From contig CANNCZ010000002.1 of the NCBI GenBank assembly GCA_947503275.1, positions 702,733 through 766,732 of the forward strand: 64,000 nt of DNA, read 5' to 3'. The notes beneath the pieces are model-generated. The model saw nothing but the letters and a program-made list of their open reading frames with translations. It did not search any database and was not told the DNA's origin. Shown here piece after piece: positions 8,912-17,846 of the stretch. The translations under genes and the position numbers were made by a program. The stretch is from an uncultured Erythrobacter sp. Its GTDB lineage: Bacteria; Pseudomonadota; Alphaproteobacteria; Sphingomonadales; Sphingomonadaceae. Every line of letters starts with the position of its first letter. Position 1 is the stretch's first letter.

Positions 8912-8927
8912 GTTGCAAAGTGCAACT
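8911..8927. promoter_or_regulatory. Perfect palindrome (operator candidate) upstream of the DUF1993 gene
   Basis: AGTTGCA-AAG-TGCAACT, two 7-bp arms around 3 bp, begins in the last base of the ligase stop codon and lies 35 bp before the DUF1993 start. TTATAG directly after it could be part of a -10 element. The symmetry and position suggest a site for a dimeric winged-helix repressor (MarR or HxlR type would fit). No regulator gene is adjacent. Confidence 0.5.
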
Positions 8928-8961
8928 TTATAGCTAGGTTGGCGTGCAGAGGAGACAATTC

Positions 8962-9474
8962 ATGAATCTGCACGACCAATCCATCGCCCTTTACCGCACA
9001 CGTCTCGACACGCTGATCGGGATGCTGACCAAGGCGGAGGCGCATCCCAAATGCGACGCACTGCTAGAGGCAAAGCTTGCAGACGACATGCACCCGCTTG
9101 CGACGCAAATCCGTTTTGTCGCCAATCTTCCCGGCGAAGCTCTGCCCCGACTGTCAGAGCGCGAATTCACGTCGCGCGATGACAATGAAACGACGCTTGC
9201 CGCCGCAAAAGCCACCTTGGCGGAAACCGCTAAGCTGCTCGACGGGGTCGCCGTGTCAGAGCTGGTCGCGGCTGATGCGACAATCGTGCTCGACCTGCCC
9301 AATGGGATGCAATTCACGATGAACGCGGAAGAATATGTGCGCGATTGGTCGCTGCCCAATTTCTATTTCCACCTCACCACTGCCTATGCGATCCTGCGCA
9401 TGGAGGGACTGGAGATCGGCAAGATCGATTTTATGCCGCACATGATGCGGTACATGACCAAAGGGCCCAATTGA
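8962..9474 (+). CDS. DUF1993 family protein
   Basis: 170 residues, no signal peptide. The family pattern is clear: N-terminal helix (SIALYRTRLDTLIGMLTKAEAH), the segment MHPLATQIRFVANLP, and the C-terminal LPNFYFHLTTAYAILRMEGLEIGKIDFM. The HLTTAYAILR histidine belongs to a DinB-like four-helix bundle, to which DUF1993 is related. Function is unknown. AGAGGAGA places the start at 8962 rather than an ATG 18 bp earlier. A perfect palindrome just upstream suggests regulation by a dimeric repressor. Convergent with the carbonic anhydrase gene, with only 4 bp between stops. Confidence 0.85.
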   Translation: MNLHDQSIALYRTRLDTLIGMLTKAEAHPKCDALLEAKLADDMHPLATQIRFVANLPGEALPRLSEREFTSRDDNETTLAAAKATLAETAKLLDGVAVSELVAADATIVLDLPNGMQFTMNAEEYVRDWSLPNFYFHLTTAYAILRMEGLEIGKIDFMPHMMRYMTKGPN

Positions 9475-9478
9475 TCAT

Positions 9479-10045
9479 TTAGCTGAGCGCGGCGGCGACC
9501 GCTGCCGAATGGTGTTTGGCATTTTCGACATAGTGCGCGGTGCCCACTTTCATGCCGGCAATCGCGGCATCGGATAGCTCTTTGAGCATTTTGGCAGGCC
9601 GCCCCGCCCAAAGCTCGCGCTCACCCATAACTTTGCGCTCTGTCAGCATCGCTCCGGCAGCGAGCATCGCGTCGGAGCCGATGACAGCCTTGTTCATCAC
9701 AATCGCGCCAAGGCCAACAAAGCCACGATCCGCAATCGTGCAGCCATGAACGATCGCCATGTGGCCAATCAGCACATCGTCCCCGATTATCAGAGGTGAT
9801 CCATCCTCATCACCGGGGCGCGGGGGATCGCAATGCAGGACACTGCCGTCTTGCACATTGGTCCGCTCACCAATGCGAATGGTAAAGACATCCCCGCGCA
9901 GCACGCAATTGTACCAGATCGAGCTGCCCTCACCGATCTCCACATCGCCGATGATCGTCGATCCCGGCGCAATAAAGGCGGTTTCGTGGATCTTAGGCGT
10001 TTTGCCGTGGATCGGAATGATATTCGCACCGGGATGTGCAGTCAT
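9479..10045 (-). CDS. Gamma-carbonic anhydrase family protein (left-handed beta-helix)
   Basis: 188 residues made largely of hexapeptide repeats ([LIV]-G-x4) typical of the left-handed beta helix: FIAPGSTIIGDVEIGEGSSIWYN, VLRGDVFTIRIGERTNVQDGSVLH, DDVLIGHMAIVHGCTI. The three zinc-binding His positions of the gamma-CA family (in VLHCD, IGHMAIVHGC) are present, as is the RGD motif. The N-terminal ATG at 10045 overlaps the upstream GNAT stop as ATGA, so translational coupling decides the start. Members include YrdA/PaaY-like proteins. True carbonic anhydrase activity is not assured. Confidence 0.88.
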   Translation of the reverse strand: MTAHPGANIIPIHGKTPKIHETAFIAPGSTIIGDVEIGEGSSIWYNCVLRGDVFTIRIGERTNVQDGSVLHCDPPRPGDEDGSPLIIGDDVLIGHMAIVHGCTIADRGFVGLGAIVMNKAVIGSDAMLAAGAMLTERKVMGERELWAGRPAKMLKELSDAAIAGMKVGTAHYVENAKHHSAAVAAALS

Positions 10046-10590
10046 AATGTGGCTTCCCATTGTTCGCGGGTGATCGAGTAAACGATGACCGATTCAGGCC
10101 CAAAAGTGTTACACTCAAAATCGAGATCTTCGCGACGCTCCATGCCCAAACCCTTCATGAGGCCCCAGCTTGGCGCATTCTCCTGCACAGTCAGCGCAAT
10201 AATATGCGGCGCGTCAAACCGTTCAAAGCCGATCTTGAGTGATGCCAATGCCGCCTCCTTGGCATAGCCTTGGCCCCAAGCATCTTCGCGCAGTCGCCAG
10301 CCGGCCTCCATATCGCCGACAGGGCCGTTGTCTTCATTGCAGCGCTTAAGCCCGCAAAAGCCCAACAACTCTCCATCATCCTTGCGCTCAACCACCCAAA
10401 ATGTGTGGCCATGATCGCGCCGGTATCCTTCGACCCGCTCGCTTGCAGCCGCCATCGTGGCTTCGTCCGCGACACCACCCAACCACTCCATGACTGCCGG
10501 TGTGTTGCAGTGGTGCCAGAAGACAGGCCAATCCTCTTCGCGCCAGTCGCGCAGGATCAGTCGATCCGTTTCATAACGAAAATCAGCCAT
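10042..10590 (-). CDS. GNAT family N-acetyltransferase (RimJ/RimL-like), copy 1
   Basis: 182 residues from the ATG beginning MADFRYETDRLILRDWREEDW. The RimJ/RimL-type start 'ET[DE]RLILR' and the acetyl-CoA-binding part (GFCGLKRCNED, GWRLREDAWGQGYAKEAALASL) are clear. Late motif NAPSWGLMKGLGMERREDLDFE is typical of the group acting on small molecules or protein N-termini. The stop overlaps the gamma-CA start by 4 bp. The substrate cannot be predicted. It is a diverged neighbour paralogue of the next gene upstream. Confidence 0.87.
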   Translation of the reverse strand: MADFRYETDRLILRDWREEDWPVFWHHCNTPAVMEWLGGVADEATMAAASERVEGYRRDHGHTFWVVERKDDGELLGFCGLKRCNEDNGPVGDMEAGWRLREDAWGQGYAKEAALASLKIGFERFDAPHIIALTVQENAPSWGLMKGLGMERREDLDFECNTFGPESVIVYSITREQWEATL

Positions 10591-10621
10591 CCAAAGTAAC
10601 ATTGAGGTATTTGATCACTTT

Positions 10622-11173
10622 TTACCGCCCCATTTGCTCTCGCGTGAGTGAATACTGGATCAAAGGATTGTCGGCATCACGGCAATCAGGATCAACAAAG
10701 TCCAAGTCTCGGCGTCGTTCCATACCGAGCTTTTCCATGAGCTTCCAACTGCCAATATTGGCCTCACTGGTCAAAGCTACAACAAATGGAGCCCGGATGG
10801 TGTCAAAAGCCCAATCAATCACCGCGCGCATCGCTTCATACGCATAGCCGCGCCGCCAACGATCTTCGCGAACCAGCCAGCCGATTTCATGATCACCGCC
10901 GTTGGGTGCATGAGCATTGTCCACCCGCTTCAACCCGCAATGCCCGACCAGTTCTCCGCTGGCTTTTTCTGTCATCATCATGAATCCAAAGCCGTCGCGT
11001 TCGAAACTGGTCTGCGTCCGCGCATGCTTGGCTTCAATTTCATGCAGCGCTTTTGTCCCGCCGAGATATTCCATGAGGGCAGGCGAATTGAGAACTCTGT
11101 GTTGAAGCGTCGCGTCGCTGGCTGTTGGTCGACTCAGCAAAAGCCGCTCAGTCTCTAAAACAGGTTCAGCCAT
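10622..11173 (-). CDS. GNAT family N-acetyltransferase (RimJ/RimL-like), copy 2
   Basis: 183 residues with the same layout as its downstream neighbour: ETERLLLSRP at the start, GHCGLKRVDNAH, then EIGWLVREDRWRRGYAYEAMRAV for acetyl-CoA binding, and SWKLMEKLGMERRRDLDF near the end. The two proteins share the GLGMERRxDLDF block and a common C-terminal plan (VIVYSITREQ versus LIQYSLTREQM), so a tandem duplication is likely. The first 8 bp overlap the hemB stop region, which suggests coupling to hemB. Substrate unknown. Confidence 0.87.
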   Translation of the reverse strand: MAEPVLETERLLLSRPTASDATLQHRVLNSPALMEYLGGTKALHEIEAKHARTQTSFERDGFGFMMMTEKASGELVGHCGLKRVDNAHAPNGGDHEIGWLVREDRWRRGYAYEAMRAVIDWAFDTIRAPFVVALTSEANIGSWKLMEKLGMERRRDLDFVDPDCRDADNPLIQYSLTREQMGR

Positions 11174-12161
11174 TCAAAAGCCGCGCGGCGACCGGAGCGT
11201 GATAGGTCAAAACACCGCTGCATCCGGCGCGTTTGAAGGCAAGCAGCTTCTCCATCAGTAGCGCATCACGATCGCCTGCGCCCACACTGCTAGCCGCCTC
11301 AAGCATGGCATATTCCCCGCTCACTTGATAGGCGAAGACTGGTACGCCAAACTGTTGTTTCACCCGGTAGATAATGTCGAGATAGGCAAGACCCGGTTTT
11401 ACCATGACACTGTCTGCGCCTTCGGCAATATCAAACTCAACTTCGCGCAGCGCTTCATCGCTGTTTGCCGGGTCCATCTGATAGCTTTTCTTATCACCTT
11501 TCAGCAGGCCACCCGAACCCACCGCATCGCGGAAGGGCCCATAAAACGCACTCGCATATTTGGCTGCATAACTCATGATCTGAACATTGTGATGATCGCC
11601 CATTTCCAATGCCATCCGAATTGCGCGAATGCGGCCGTCCATCATGTCAGACGGCGCTATGATATCCGCTCCTGCCTCCGCCTGATTGATAGCCTGATCG
11701 ACGAGAACTGCGACCGTGTCGTCATTGACGACATAGCCATCTGTGTTGAGCAAGCCATCCTGTCCGTGGCTGGTATACGGGTCGAGCGCTACATCGGTCA
11801 GCACGCCAATATCATCGCCGCACGCATCCTTGATCGCGCGGATTGCGCGGCACATCAGATTATCAGGATTGTGCGCCTCAGCTCCGTCATCGCTACGCCG
11901 GTCGGGCTGTGTGTTGGGGAACAGAGCCACCACCGGAATGCCCAATGCGACCGCCTCTTTCGCCCGCGCAACGATCCCATCGACCGACCAACGTGAGACG
12001 CCCGGAAGGGACGCAATTGGTTCTTCGACCCCGTTGCCTTCGGTCACGAATAACGGCCAGATCAAGTCCGCAGGTGTTATGAGGTTTTCACGGTGAAGCG
12101 CACGGCTCCAGCCAGTTGCTCGGCTGCGGCGCAGGCGGGTGTTGGGATAGCTGCCAGTCAT
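11166..12161 (-). CDS. hemB: Delta-aminolevulinic acid dehydratase (porphobilinogen synthase)
   Basis: 331 residues. Condenses two ALA molecules to porphobilinogen in heme synthesis. Seen: LIWPLFVTEG near the N-terminus, the metal/allosteric segment DVALDPYTSHGQDG, the first catalytic-lysine region GDKKSYQMDPANS, and the Schiff-base lysine region ADSVMVKPGLAYLDI. The aspartate-rich DPYTSHGQDG in place of a cysteine cluster marks a magnesium-type enzyme. hemE and hemJ lie 24 kb away near the origin, so heme genes are dispersed. The gene overlaps the downstream GNAT gene by 8 bp. Confidence 0.97.
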   Translation of the reverse strand: MTGSYPNTRLRRSRATGWSRALHRENLITPADLIWPLFVTEGNGVEEPIASLPGVSRWSVDGIVARAKEAVALGIPVVALFPNTQPDRRSDDGAEAHNPDNLMCRAIRAIKDACGDDIGVLTDVALDPYTSHGQDGLLNTDGYVVNDDTVAVLVDQAINQAEAGADIIAPSDMMDGRIRAIRMALEMGDHHNVQIMSYAAKYASAFYGPFRDAVGSGGLLKGDKKSYQMDPANSDEALREVEFDIAEGADSVMVKPGLAYLDIIYRVKQQFGVPVFAYQVSGEYAMLEAASSVGAGDRDALLMEKLLAFKRAGCSGVLTYHAPVAARLLNG

Positions 12162-12194
12162 GGCGGCCAGTGTTGCCGCAAATCTGGCGGTTGA

Positions 12195-13898
12195 TCAATC
12201 GACCTCTTGGGCGGCGTCGATCTTCTCAATTTCGCGCTCGGGCTCTTCGACCTCGCTGGGGAGAGGAGACAAGTCCTCCAACGCCGCGCCCGGCTCGATT
12301 TCGCGCAGTTCGATGAGGCGGCGCTGAAAGTCGATCAGTTCCGTCCCAGACAGCACGGCCCGTGTGACGAAATCGACGCTGGCGGGATTGATGGCACGGC
12401 CACCGCGATACAATTCGTAGTGCAAATGCGGACCCGTCGAGAGGCCGGTCGATCCGACATAGCCGATGACTTGACCCCGGCGAACCTGTTGACCGGTCCG
12501 CACGGCCATGCGGCTCATATGGCAATAGCGCGTGGCAAGCCCACCGCCATGATCCAAGCGAACCGCGTTCCCGCAACCGCCCGCACGTCCAGCTGACGAC
12601 ACGCGGCCGTCAGTCACAGCCACGATCGGTGTCCCGTGACGGGCGCGGAAATCCATACCCGAATGCATCCGCCGGTAACCAAGGATCGGGTGACGACGCA
12701 TACCAAAGCGCGACGAAATCGGCCCCGGAACCGGAGCAACCAGCCCGCGACGCTGTTCACCCACGCCGGAGGCTTCATAAAAGCGCCCCTCCGAACCCCA
12801 GCGTAGCAATTGCGTTTTTGGTTCGCCGGCGCGTTCAACCCCGGCATAGAGCAGTTGTCCGGCCTGCCGCTCACCCGTGGCGGCACGGCGATAGGCGATG
12901 ATCACATCAAAATCGTCAGTCGCACGGACTTCGCGATCCATATCGATTTTGTCGTCGAGCGTGCGCAAATAGTCCTGCACTGCACTGGCTGGAACACCGG
13001 CGGCGCGCATAGAGCGATAGAGCGAGGAGCCAACTTTGCCCCGCACTCTCAGAGGCGTGTCGTCCACGCGAATAATATTGCGTGCGAGCGATAATTCGCC
13101 GCTATCCCCTGCCTCGATACCCGCATTCAAACGGTCAATTTCGAGCTCAAGATCAAACCGAGCGCGGAATTTGAGGGCATCGAGCGGACGCGATGCGCCG
13201 GGCTCGGGACGGCGACCAAGGACAATGTCGATTTGCGTGCCCGGCTCGATCTCAGACAAGGGCATTGCCCCGCCAACGAGCGCGCTTACTCGGCCAATAT
13301 CAGTTGCCGACACTCCGGCGCGGCGCAGCATACTGGCAAAGCTGTCGCCAGCCGCCAAAGTTGCGACCAATTCGATCATCGGACGCTCAGGCGCGTTCTC
13401 AAGCGGGATCACATCCGCCGTTGGCCCCATGCGCCGCCCACTATCTGCGCCCAAAGCAAGCGGCATAATCATCTGGCTGCGAAATTCGTCGCGGATCTCG
13501 GCGCTTTCCGGCATTGCGGCGCGCGCTTCTAGCGGGGTGAAACTGGGCCAGAATGCGAGTGCGACCCCACCAAGAACAACCATCGTGCCAAGCCCGCGAA
13601 ACCACCGACGACTGCCGATATTGGCGGCGAGGTCCGGTGTCAGATCAAGGCCATCGAACCAGTCGCTAGCGCTCAATTTCCATTCGTCATAGCGCTGTGT
13701 CCAGCCGCTGACCCGCGAGAGGACCTGGCGTTTGACCTTTTGCGATTTGGTTGGAACGGCCAATTGGCGCGAGCTTTGGAAATAGGGTGCGAATTCGCGC
13801 GCAGTCTCTGCGTCCATCTCCGACCCAAGCACACCAGCGTCGGGCTTTGAAGGGCCGTTTGAACTACGGTCTTCGGGAAGGTCGCTTACCTGATCCAC
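12195..13898 (-). CDS. M23 family metallopeptidase (membrane-anchored murein endopeptidase)
   Basis: 567 residues. A cytoplasmic, charged N-terminal region (about 1-95) leads to one membrane span near 97-117 (MVVLGGVALAFWPSF). A periplasmic region of about 250 residues follows, with LysM/OapA-like segments (AAGDSFASMLRRAGVSATDI). The LytM/M23 catalytic domain has zinc motifs HSGMD (HxxxD) and HLHYE (HxH) plus GYVGSTGLSTGPH near the C-terminus. An acidic tail follows. All zinc ligands are present, so it should be an active peptidoglycan endopeptidase rather than an EnvC-like activator. It ends 33 bp before hemB. Confidence 0.92.
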   Translation of the reverse strand: MDQVSDLPEDRSSNGPSKPDAGVLGSEMDAETAREFAPYFQSSRQLAVPTKSQKVKRQVLSRVSGWTQRYDEWKLSASDWFDGLDLTPDLAANIGSRRWFRGLGTMVVLGGVALAFWPSFTPLEARAAMPESAEIRDEFRSQMIMPLALGADSGRRMGPTADVIPLENAPERPMIELVATLAAGDSFASMLRRAGVSATDIGRVSALVGGAMPLSEIEPGTQIDIVLGRRPEPGASRPLDALKFRARFDLELEIDRLNAGIEAGDSGELSLARNIIRVDDTPLRVRGKVGSSLYRSMRAAGVPASAVQDYLRTLDDKIDMDREVRATDDFDVIIAYRRAATGERQAGQLLYAGVERAGEPKTQLLRWGSEGRFYEASGVGEQRRGLVAPVPGPISSRFGMRRHPILGYRRMHSGMDFRARHGTPIVAVTDGRVSSAGRAGGCGNAVRLDHGGGLATRYCHMSRMAVRTGQQVRRGQVIGYVGSTGLSTGPHLHYELYRGGRAINPASVDFVTRAVLSGTELIDFQRRLIELREIEPGAALEDLSPLPSEVEEPEREIEKIDAAQEVD

Positions 13899-14166
13899 TT
13901 GCTTTGCTCTGTCGTTCCCACGTTAATGGCGTTGACGCCGTTATTTGGACCTGATGAATGGCCAAACAAGGTAAATGTCCACTTAACACACCGTCTTTTT
14001 CGGTCTTGGTGCGATAAGGCGTTCTACGTATTTGCCAAGTCCCCTATGTGCCCCGTCCCAATATGACCGTCCCAGATTGCTCGTCATAAACTGACCACAC
14101 TCCGCCCCCAACTTTGGCACCACCCGCACATTGCCCCTGCGATCCAACCCTGACAAAAGATTAGCT

Positions 14167-16839
14167 GTGACGTTCAACTCCCTCACCCGAAAGCCAGATG
14201 AAGGCCGCGTCAAAGCGGTTCTGGGGCCTACCAATACCGGCAAAACGCACCTCGCGATTGAGCGGATGTGTGCGCATTCATCGGGCATGATGGGCTTTCC
14301 ACTGCGACTGCTCGCGCGTGAGGTCTATGATAGGGTGCGTGCGATCAAGGGTGATGATGCAGTTGCGCTGATCACAGGCGAACAACGGATTGAGCCGCCC
14401 AATGCGCGCTATTTCTGTTGCACGATGGAGGCGATGGACCGTTTGGGCTCGGGCGCTAATGGCCCGCATGCTTTTGTCGCGATTGATGAGGCACAGATCG
14501 GTGCAGATCCCGAACGCGGACATATCTTCACTGATCGGCTGATCAATGCACGCGGGCGGGAGGAGACGATGATCCTCGGTTCCGCGACATTGGAGCCGAT
14601 TGTGCGCCAATTGATCCCCCGAGCGGAGATGATCGAACGGCCGCGCTTTTCCACGCTCACCCATTCCGGCACCGCTAAACTGTCGCGCCTGATGCCGCGC
14701 AGCGCAGTCGTCGCGTTCTCGATTGAGCAGGTCTATGCCATGGCAGAGGCGCTGAGACGGTTTCGCGGTGGTGCGGCGGTGGTGATGGGCGCGCTTTCAC
14801 CAGAGACACGGAACAAACAGGTCGAATTGTTTCAGAATGGCGAGGTTGATTACATCGTTGCCACTGATGCAATTGGCATGGGGCTCAACCTTGACCTGCA
14901 CCATGTTGCGTTTGCCGCGCTTTCCAAATTTGACGGGCGGCGCAAACGACGACTGACCCCTGCTGAATTGGCCCAGATCGCAGGACGCGCCGGACGGCAT
15001 CAACGCGATGGCAGTTTTGGCACGCTAACCGGTGGTGGCAGTCGTTCGGGTGCCCCACTTGAATTTGCAGAGGAAGAGATCTTTGCAATCGAAGAGCATC
15101 AATTTCAGCCGCTGACAAAGCTGTATTGGCGTGATGCGGAACCGCGCTTTGATACGCTCAATGTGCTGGTCGGCGACCTTGAGGCGCGGCCGCACGATGA
15201 TGTCCTGCGCGCTGCTCCTGAGGCGATTGACCTCGCAGTGCTCAAACGTTTGTCCAGCGAACCATTGGCTGAGACCGTTAAAGGCGCAGGCAGCGTCCGC
15301 CGCTTTTGGGAGGCGTGTTCGCTACCCGATTTCCGCCAAGTCGGTGTTGATCCTCACGCACGCTTTGTCGCGCGATTGTGGGACGATTTGCAGGGCGGCT
15401 ATCTTGGCGCAGATTTCGTCGCCGCGCGCATTGCGGAACTGGACCGCACCGGCGGAGACATTGATACTTTGCAAGGAAGGATAGCCGCGATCCGTTCCTG
15501 GGCCTATATCTGCCAAAGACCCGATTGGGTGCTCGCGCGTGATGAAATGGCCGCGCGCGCTCGAGCGGTCGAAGCGAGGCTTTCCGATGCGTTGCATGCG
15601 CGGCTAACGGAACGTTTCGTCAACCGAAGGACTACAATTTTGATGAAATCACTGGGACAGGATGGCAGCGCCTTGCCCGTAACACTGGAGCCCGACGGCA
15701 CATTGAGCGTCGAGGGTGAGACTATCGGCAAACTCGATGGCTTCCGCTTCTCGGTCGATCCAGACGCGGGCGTTGCGGATCGCAAGATGCTGTTGGCGGC
15801 GGGCGAAAAGGCACTGCCCGGCATTCTTTCGCGAAGAGCCGAATGGTTGCTCACCGATGGCATATCGGAGTTGGTGGTAGAGCGCGGCGCGATCCGTTGG
15901 CACGGGCGAACCATCGCCACGATTGTGATGCCAGACGATCTGGGCGATCCGCGGCTGCAATTCCCACGCGAGATTATGGTCTTGCCAGACGCCGCACGCG
16001 CAAGTTTCGAGGCTGGTTTGCTGACGTGGCTGACGGCCCAATTGGAGCCGCTGGCCCCATTGCGGAAATTGGCGGAAGCAGCGCGCGATCCACAAGCGGG
16101 CAGCGAAGCGCGCGCCTTGCTGATCACTTTGACCGAAGCGCGCGGTGTGGTCAGCCGCGAAAAAGCTGGCCTTGAACATCTTCCAAAAGAGATGCGGCCA
16201 TTCCTGCGGAAACTGGGCGTGACTTTTGGCGCACTGGATATTTACTGCGCCCCATTGCTTAAGCCTGCGCCACGCCGACTGCTGCATGCGCTGGGTTTGG
16301 ACCGGCGGCCTTTGCAAGATATGATGCTGCCCGTGCTGGCGGAAACGAACAGTGTGCCGGCGGGATATCGATTGGCAGGTGGGCAATTGATTAGGGTCGA
16401 TCTGGCGGAAAAAATCCTGCGCGCTGCCTTTGATGCGCGCACAAAAGCAGCCGGTAAGGCATCGAAAGAGCGCAATCCGCGCTTCCGCCTCGATCTCGCT
16501 TTACCGGTTTCAATCGGGTTGGAGGAAGAGAATGCGCGTCGCTTGCTGGGCAGCGCAGGGTTTCGCTTGCAACGCGCCCGCGCTTTGTCAGAGGGCGCGT
16601 TCGGCCCCGCTGCACCAGATAGCTGGACTTGGCGACCACGCCATGCTGGCGAGAATGCAAGGCATAAAGGACGCGGCGCACCACGCCATAATCAGGGCAA
16701 GCAGGGCAAACCCAAAGCGCCGCGCAAAGGTGGCAAACCGACTGGCAAACATAACGGTAAACCGACAGCAAAACCCGACACAGGTCCAGCGCGCGCAGGC
16801 GGCGCCTTTGACAAACTCGCCGACCTGTTGGGCGGATGA
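14167..16839 (+). CDS. SUV3-like DEAD/DEAH-box RNA helicase
   Basis: About 890 residues. Walker A is GPTNTGKTHLAIERM near residue 20, motif II is IDEAQ, and the C-terminal helicase motifs are MGLNLD and QIAGRAGRHQ. These are the hallmarks of the Suv3 family, whose mitochondrial member works in RNA degradation. A long middle region follows, and the last 60 residues are a Lys/Gly/Pro-rich basic tail (KGGKPTGKHNGKPTAKP) likely to bind RNA. The start is uncertain: GTG at 14167 is chosen, a TTG at 14131 is in frame, and neither has a good ribosome site. It overlaps the S4 gene by 4 bp (ATGA). Confidence 0.88.
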   Translation: MTFNSLTRKPDEGRVKAVLGPTNTGKTHLAIERMCAHSSGMMGFPLRLLAREVYDRVRAIKGDDAVALITGEQRIEPPNARYFCCTMEAMDRLGSGANGPHAFVAIDEAQIGADPERGHIFTDRLINARGREETMILGSATLEPIVRQLIPRAEMIERPRFSTLTHSGTAKLSRLMPRSAVVAFSIEQVYAMAEALRRFRGGAAVVMGALSPETRNKQVELFQNGEVDYIVATDAIGMGLNLDLHHVAFAALSKFDGRRKRRLTPAELAQIAGRAGRHQRDGSFGTLTGGGSRSGAPLEFAEEEIFAIEEHQFQPLTKLYWRDAEPRFDTLNVLVGDLEARPHDDVLRAAPEAIDLAVLKRLSSEPLAETVKGAGSVRRFWEACSLPDFRQVGVDPHARFVARLWDDLQGGYLGADFVAARIAELDRTGGDIDTLQGRIAAIRSWAYICQRPDWVLARDEMAARARAVEARLSDALHARLTERFVNRRTTILMKSLGQDGSALPVTLEPDGTLSVEGETIGKLDGFRFSVDPDAGVADRKMLLAAGEKALPGILSRRAEWLLTDGISELVVERGAIRWHGRTIATIVMPDDLGDPRLQFPREIMVLPDAARASFEAGLLTWLTAQLEPLAPLRKLAEAARDPQAGSEARALLITLTEARGVVSREKAGLEHLPKEMRPFLRKLGVTFGALDIYCAPLLKPAPRRLLHALGLDRRPLQDMMLPVLAETNSVPAGYRLAGGQLIRVDLAEKILRAAFDARTKAAGKASKERNPRFRLDLALPVSIGLEEENARRLLGSAGFRLQRARALSEGAFGPAAPDSWTWRPRHAGENARHKGRGAPRHNQGKQGKPKAPRKGGKPTGKHNGKPTAKPDTGPARAGGAFDKLADLLGG

Positions 16840-17141
16840 GCGCAAGCGGGTCCAGTGCGATAGAGCCTACAATCAGGCAATCAATGCGGCTCGACCGGCT
16901 GCTTGTTTATCTGCGCTTTGCCCGAACTCGCTCCGCCGCGCGCACTATGATTGAACGTCGCGCTTTTCGGCGAAATAGAAAACATGTGCAGCGCGTTAGC
17001 GAGAATGTGGCTATTGGCGACGTGCTCACTTTGATGATCGGCAACGATGTTAAAGTGATCGAAGTAACATCATTGCCAACGCGCCGTTCATCGTCTGCGT
17101 TGGCCAAGTCTCATTATCGGGAGCTTGACCCTTATAGCTAA
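16836..17141 (+). CDS. S4 domain RNA-binding protein (Hsp15-like)
   Basis: 101 residues. The S4 RNA-binding motif begins at Met17 ([24 protein letters not shown]) and includes [20 protein letters not shown]. The C-terminus is basic. This matches the HslR/Hsp15 group, which in E. coli rescues stalled 50S subunits carrying nascent chains. The start overlaps the helicase stop as ATGA, so the two are translationally coupled. Helicase, S4 protein, ferredoxin and carD follow one another as they do in other alphaproteobacteria. Confidence 0.87.
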   Translation: MSASGSSAIEPTIRQSMRLDRLLVYLRFARTRSAARTMIERRAFRRNRKHVQRVSENVAIGDVLTLMIGNDVKVIEVTSLPTRRSSSALAKSHYRELDPYS

Positions 17142-17212
17142 TTGCCTTTAGCAGCCCCGGACTTCAACTTACCGATCGATCCAAACACTTTTGCCCAAAT
17201 GAAAGACGCTCA

Positions 17213-17551
17213 ATGACTTACGTCGTCACCGATGACTGCATCAAATGCAAATACACCGACTGTGTCGAAGTGTGCCCGGTTGACTGCTTTTACGAAGGCG
17301 ACAACATGCTGGTGATCAATCCCAGCGAGTGCATCGATTGCGGCGTGTGCGAACCTGAATGCCCGGCGGAAGCGATTTTGCCAGATACCGAAGACGGGTT
17401 GGAAAAATGGCTCGAGCTCAACACCAAATTCTCTGCCGAATGGCCCAACATTACGGGCCAAAAAGACCCACCCGCCGATGCTGATGAGCATAAGGGCGAA
17501 AAGGGTAAGTTTGAGAAGTATTTCAGCGCTGAGCCCGGCGAAGGCGACTAG
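17213..17551 (+). CDS. fdxA: Ferredoxin FdxA (7Fe-type, one 3Fe-4S and one 4Fe-4S cluster)
   Basis: 112 residues. The N-terminal cluster motif is [18 protein letters not shown] and the second is [16 protein letters not shown]. The odd spacing of the first set (Cys-x7-Cys-x3-Cys rather than Cys-x2-Cys-x2-Cys-x3-Cys) is typical of the Azotobacter FdI/FdxA family. The remaining half is the acidic C-terminal extension ([15 protein letters not shown]) found in that family. Cytoplasmic electron carrier. Lies 71 bp after the S4 gene and 295 bp before carD. Confidence 0.94.
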   Translation: MTYVVTDDCIKCKYTDCVEVCPVDCFYEGDNMLVINPSECIDCGVCEPECPAEAILPDTEDGLEKWLELNTKFSAEWPNITGQKDPPADADEHKGEKGKFEKYFSAEPGEGD

Positions 17552-17660
17552 TTCGCGCGGCCCGTAATAATCTGCGCACTTCGTTCCATTCAGATGCGCA
17601 TATTGAGTCGCGAAAGTTGCATCAAATTCTGCGACTCGCAATATTGTTGCGGATGTGTTA

Positions 17661-17666
17661 TATAAT
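17661..17666 (+). promoter_or_regulatory. Perfect TATAAT hexamer, possible carD promoter
   Basis: A consensus TATAAT lies about 180 bp before carD in the fdxA-carD gap. The best -35 candidate (TTGTTG at 17644) is too close, at 11 bp, so the promoter is uncertain. The rest of the gap holds a short CCTTTC/GAAAGG hairpin near 17764-17781 and an inverted repeat GAGTCGC/GCGACTC near 17605-17637. Neither has a T-run. Confidence 0.35.
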
Positions 17667-17846
17667 ACTGCAACCGCGCTGGTTGGTCCCGGCGCAGGCG
17701 ACGTATATTAGAAAGGCCGCACACCAGCATCATTCGTTTCGAACGGCTCCTTATCGGTCCATGCCTTTCACATCCGAAAGGTCTGACCGCTAAGAAAACT
17801 CGTCCGCTTCGTGAGTTCTGGCAGGCTCTTGAGAAAAGGAATCCGC

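Noticed and set aside
17605..17637. Inverted repeat GAGTCGC/GCGACTC after fdxA, considered as a terminator
   Set aside because: The loop is 19 nt, the stem is only 7 bp and there is no T-run.
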